From Acidobacteriaceae bacterium (GTDB lineage: Bacteria; Acidobacteriota; Terriglobia; Terriglobales; Acidobacteriaceae), in NCBI GenBank assembly GCA_003162495.1, contig PMOF01000298.1, positions 3,940 through 11,954 of the forward strand: a stretch of 8,015 nucleotides of DNA, written 5' to 3'. Both the position numbers and the translations under genes were made by a program. Positions 6,134-8,015 of the stretch are shown here, piece by piece (positions within the stretch are counted from its first letter, which is position 1; every line of letters begins with the position of its first letter). The notes beneath the pieces are model-generated. The model worked only from the letters and a program-made list of their open reading frames with translations, did not search any database and was not told the origin of the DNA.

Positions 6134-8015
6134 ATGCAACACGAGCCCGCCAGCTCCGCGCAAATTTCCAGCAGTCCCGCATCCGCCGGCCTGAGCGCCG
6201 TTCCTCTGTTCCACGCTGCGTGGCTCTTCGCAGCGGGCATCGCCGCCGCCCGTTGGCTCTGGCTGCGGCCAAGCCTGGTGCTCGTCGCACTGTCACTCTT
6301 AGCCGCGCTGTGTGGCTTGGCTGCCTTTCGCGCACAGCGCATCGCGTGGCTTCCGCTCACGCTGATGTGGCTCTTGCTGGGCGCGTGGTGCGGCTGGATG
6401 GAGCCTCACCCGGCCCCTGCGCCTCAACTCGCCGAACTCTCTGACGGCCTGTTGCGCACCGTGGAAGGAACCGTGGTGGACGCCGGTCCCGTTCGCGGTG
6501 AAACGGAACAGAACCTGAACGACAACGACCCCGCCCATCCGGCCGCGGATTCCGAACAGCAATCCGTGCAACGCCCCGCGCAGCGCATCGACCTGCGCGT
6601 CTCCAGTCTTGAAGTCGTCACCGACTCCATCGATGCCCAGGCTTCGGTCGCCGGTGGCGTGCGCCTCACCGTGCGCTGGCCTCCGCAACCCGCCAAGTCA
6701 ACCGCGCCATCGAGTCCTCAACCGTTCGCGTGCGGCCAGCGCGTTCGCGCCGTTGTCCGCTTGCTGCCGCCGGAAATTTATCACGACCCCGGCGCGTGGA
6801 GCCGCGCGGATTATCTCCTCGACCAGAACATCACTTCCACGGCCACGGTCTCTATCGATCGCATTGAACGGATCGAGGGCGCGGCCCCTACTGGCTCATC
6901 GCCCAGACTGTACCTCGCCTGCCGCCTCAGCAGCTGGCAACACGCCGCAAGCGCGCGCATTTTGGACCTGCCCGCCGCCATGCGCCGCCTGCCTGCGCCC
7001 CTGCGTCTCACTCAGGACGACGCCATCATGCTGGCCGCGATGATCACCGGCGACCGCACTTACCTCACTCACTCGCTGCGCGTCGGATTTGAGCGCACCG
7101 GCTCCTTTCACATGCTGGTCGTCTCCGGTTTCCACCTGGCGATCGTTGCCGGATTCATCTTCTGGCTCGCGCGCCGCTTGCGCCTGCCGCGCGTTCCAGC
7201 CACATTCCTCACCATCGCTGCCTCCTTTGCCTACGCGCTCTTCACCGGCTTCGGCACGCCTGTGCAGCGCTCATTCTGGATGGTGACGCTCTACCTGCTC
7301 GGCCGCCTGCTCTATCGTGATCGCAGCCCCCTGAACACCATTGGCTTCGCGGCCCTGTGCCTGCTTGCCGTAAGCCCGCGCAGCCTGTTCGACTCTAGCT
7401 TCCAGATGACGCTGCTTGCTGTCATCTCCATCGCCGGCATCGCCGCGCCGCTGCTTCAAGGCAGCATCCACCCTTATATAACCGCTATGCGCGACCTCCG
7501 CCTTGTGGCCATCGACGCCAAACTACCTCCGCGGCTGGCGCAATTTCGCGTCATGCTGCGCATGTTTGCAGCGTCGTTGCAGGCGGCCGCGCATGGTAGC
7601 TTTGAAGGCCGCATCGCGTGGCAAATTTTTCCCTCGGCGGTGCGCTTTCTGCTCCGCGCCTCCGAACTCATCGTCGTCTCCTGCATCGTGGAGCTGGCCA
7701 TGGCGCTTCCCATGGCCGTCTATTTCCATCGCATCACCTTGTTTGCGCTGCCCGTCAATCTGTTCATCCTTCCGCTGCTTGTGGTCTTGATGCCGGCCGC
7801 GCTGATCACTCTGCTCGTTGCTTTCATTGGTCCAGCATACGCAGTAGTTCCAGCCATGCTGGTCGCTCTGCCGCTTCACTTCGGCGCCGCGCTGGTGCGT
7901 TTTTTCGGTTCGCTTACCCTGGCAGACGTTCGCATTCCCGCCCCGCCGCTTTGGCAAGCGGCCGTCTTTTGCGCATTGCTCGCGGCGGCCATCGCGCTAG
8001 CTTCGCTCGCCGCAT
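6134..8015 (+). CDS. comEC: ComEC/Rec2 family DNA internalisation protein, N-terminal and channel domains (3' end outside window)
   Basis: Inner-membrane protein proposed to conduct single-stranded DNA into the cytoplasm during natural transformation. 627 codons are open to the window end. Residues 24-90 hold about three membrane helices. About 105-250 form the soluble DUF4131/OB-like region, with a hydrophilic insert at 119-150 (ETEQNLNDNDPAHPAADSEQ). The Competence domain starts near 295: ITGDRTYL (304-311), HMLVVSGFHLAIVAG (326-340, the family signature), GTPVQRSFWMV (374-384), LFDSSFQMTLLAVISIAGIAAPL (418-440) and LPVNLFILPLL (539-549). Several more helices follow to 626. A metallo-beta-lactamase-like C-terminal domain, common in the family, would lie beyond the window. 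ATG 6134 is the first start after an in-frame TAG at 6092; its AGGTG (6127-6131) is only 2 nt away, so initiation is weakly supported. The gene has no internal stop in the visible part. Confidence 0.93.
   Translation, partial: MQHEPASSAQISSSPASAGLSAVPLFHAAWLFAAGIAAARWLWLRPSLVLVALSLLAALCGLAAFRAQRIAWLPLTLMWLLLGAWCGWMEPHPAPAPQLAELSDGLLRTVEGTVVDAGPVRGETEQNLNDNDPAHPAADSEQQSVQRPAQRIDLRVSSLEVVTDSIDAQASVAGGVRLTVRWPPQPAKSTAPSSPQPFACGQRVRAVVRLLPPEIYHDPGAWSRADYLLDQNITSTATVSIDRIERIEGAAPTGSSPRLYLACRLSSWQHAASARILDLPAAMRRLPAPLRLTQDDAIMLAAMITGDRTYLTHSLRVGFERTGSFHMLVVSGFHLAIVAGFIFWLARRLRLPRVPATFLTIAASFAYALFTGFGTPVQRSFWMVTLYLLGRLLYRDRSPLNTIGFAALCLLAVSPRSLFDSSFQMTLLAVISIAGIAAPLLQGSIHPYITAMRDLRLVAIDAKLPPRLAQFRVMLRMFAASLQAAAHGSFEGRIAWQIFPSAVRFLLRASELIVVSCIVELAMALPMAVYFHRITLFALPVNLFILPLLVVLMPAALITLLVAFIGPAYAVVPAMLVALPLHFGAALVRFFGSLTLADVRIPAPPLWQAAVFCALLAAAIALASLAA

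Noticed and set aside
7474..7482. AT-rich TATATAA patch within comEC as a promoter
   Set aside because: It lies in the middle of an intact reading frame with no matching -35 element and no gene start after it. It encodes Pro-Tyr-Ile-Thr.
1..8015. Mobile element, CRISPR array, defence island or phage remnant
   Set aside because: There are no regularly spaced repeats, transposase or integrase motifs, tRNA-flanked att sites or abrupt compositional blocks. Every gene but one belongs to a core housekeeping family.

Overview
This is a high-GC bacterial window with strong C/G preference at third codon positions. It carries six genes, all on the + strand and almost without gaps. In order they are the 3' half of valS (valyl-tRNA synthetase), nadC (quinolinate phosphoribosyltransferase), a biotin-protein ligase of the birA type, coaX (type III pantothenate kinase), an unrecognised 246-residue protein, an RlmD/RumA-type rRNA uracil-C5 methyltransferase, and the 5' part of comEC (DNA-uptake channel). 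The gene set, the order and the style of the unrecognised protein suggest an Acidobacteriota (Terriglobia-like) chromosome. That assignment rests on recall and inference, not on a search.

Layout. Positions 1-1347 hold the KMSKS-loop half of ValRS, its anticodon-binding domain and the C-terminal coiled coil. A 77-bp gap (1348-1424) holds five tandem 7-bp units framed by a 7-bp inverted repeat, then the nadC ribosome-binding site. From 1425 to 6076 five genes follow with spacings of 3, 18 and 6 bp and finally a 4-bp ATGA overlap, so they are probably co-transcribed. A 57-bp gap precedes comEC, which starts at 6134 and runs off the end of the window after 627 codons.

How the genes work together. 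nadC, birA and coaX form a small cofactor block: NAD synthesis, attachment of biotin to carboxylases, and the first step of coenzyme A synthesis. The flanking genes serve translation (valS, rlmD) and DNA uptake (comEC). The most open item is the unknown protein at 3978-4718. It is translationally coupled to rlmD and contains a 22-bp perfect DNA palindrome. I see no CRISPR array, tRNA, rRNA, insertion sequence, prophage or obvious new defence system. This looks like conserved core-chromosome sequence with a few local curiosities.
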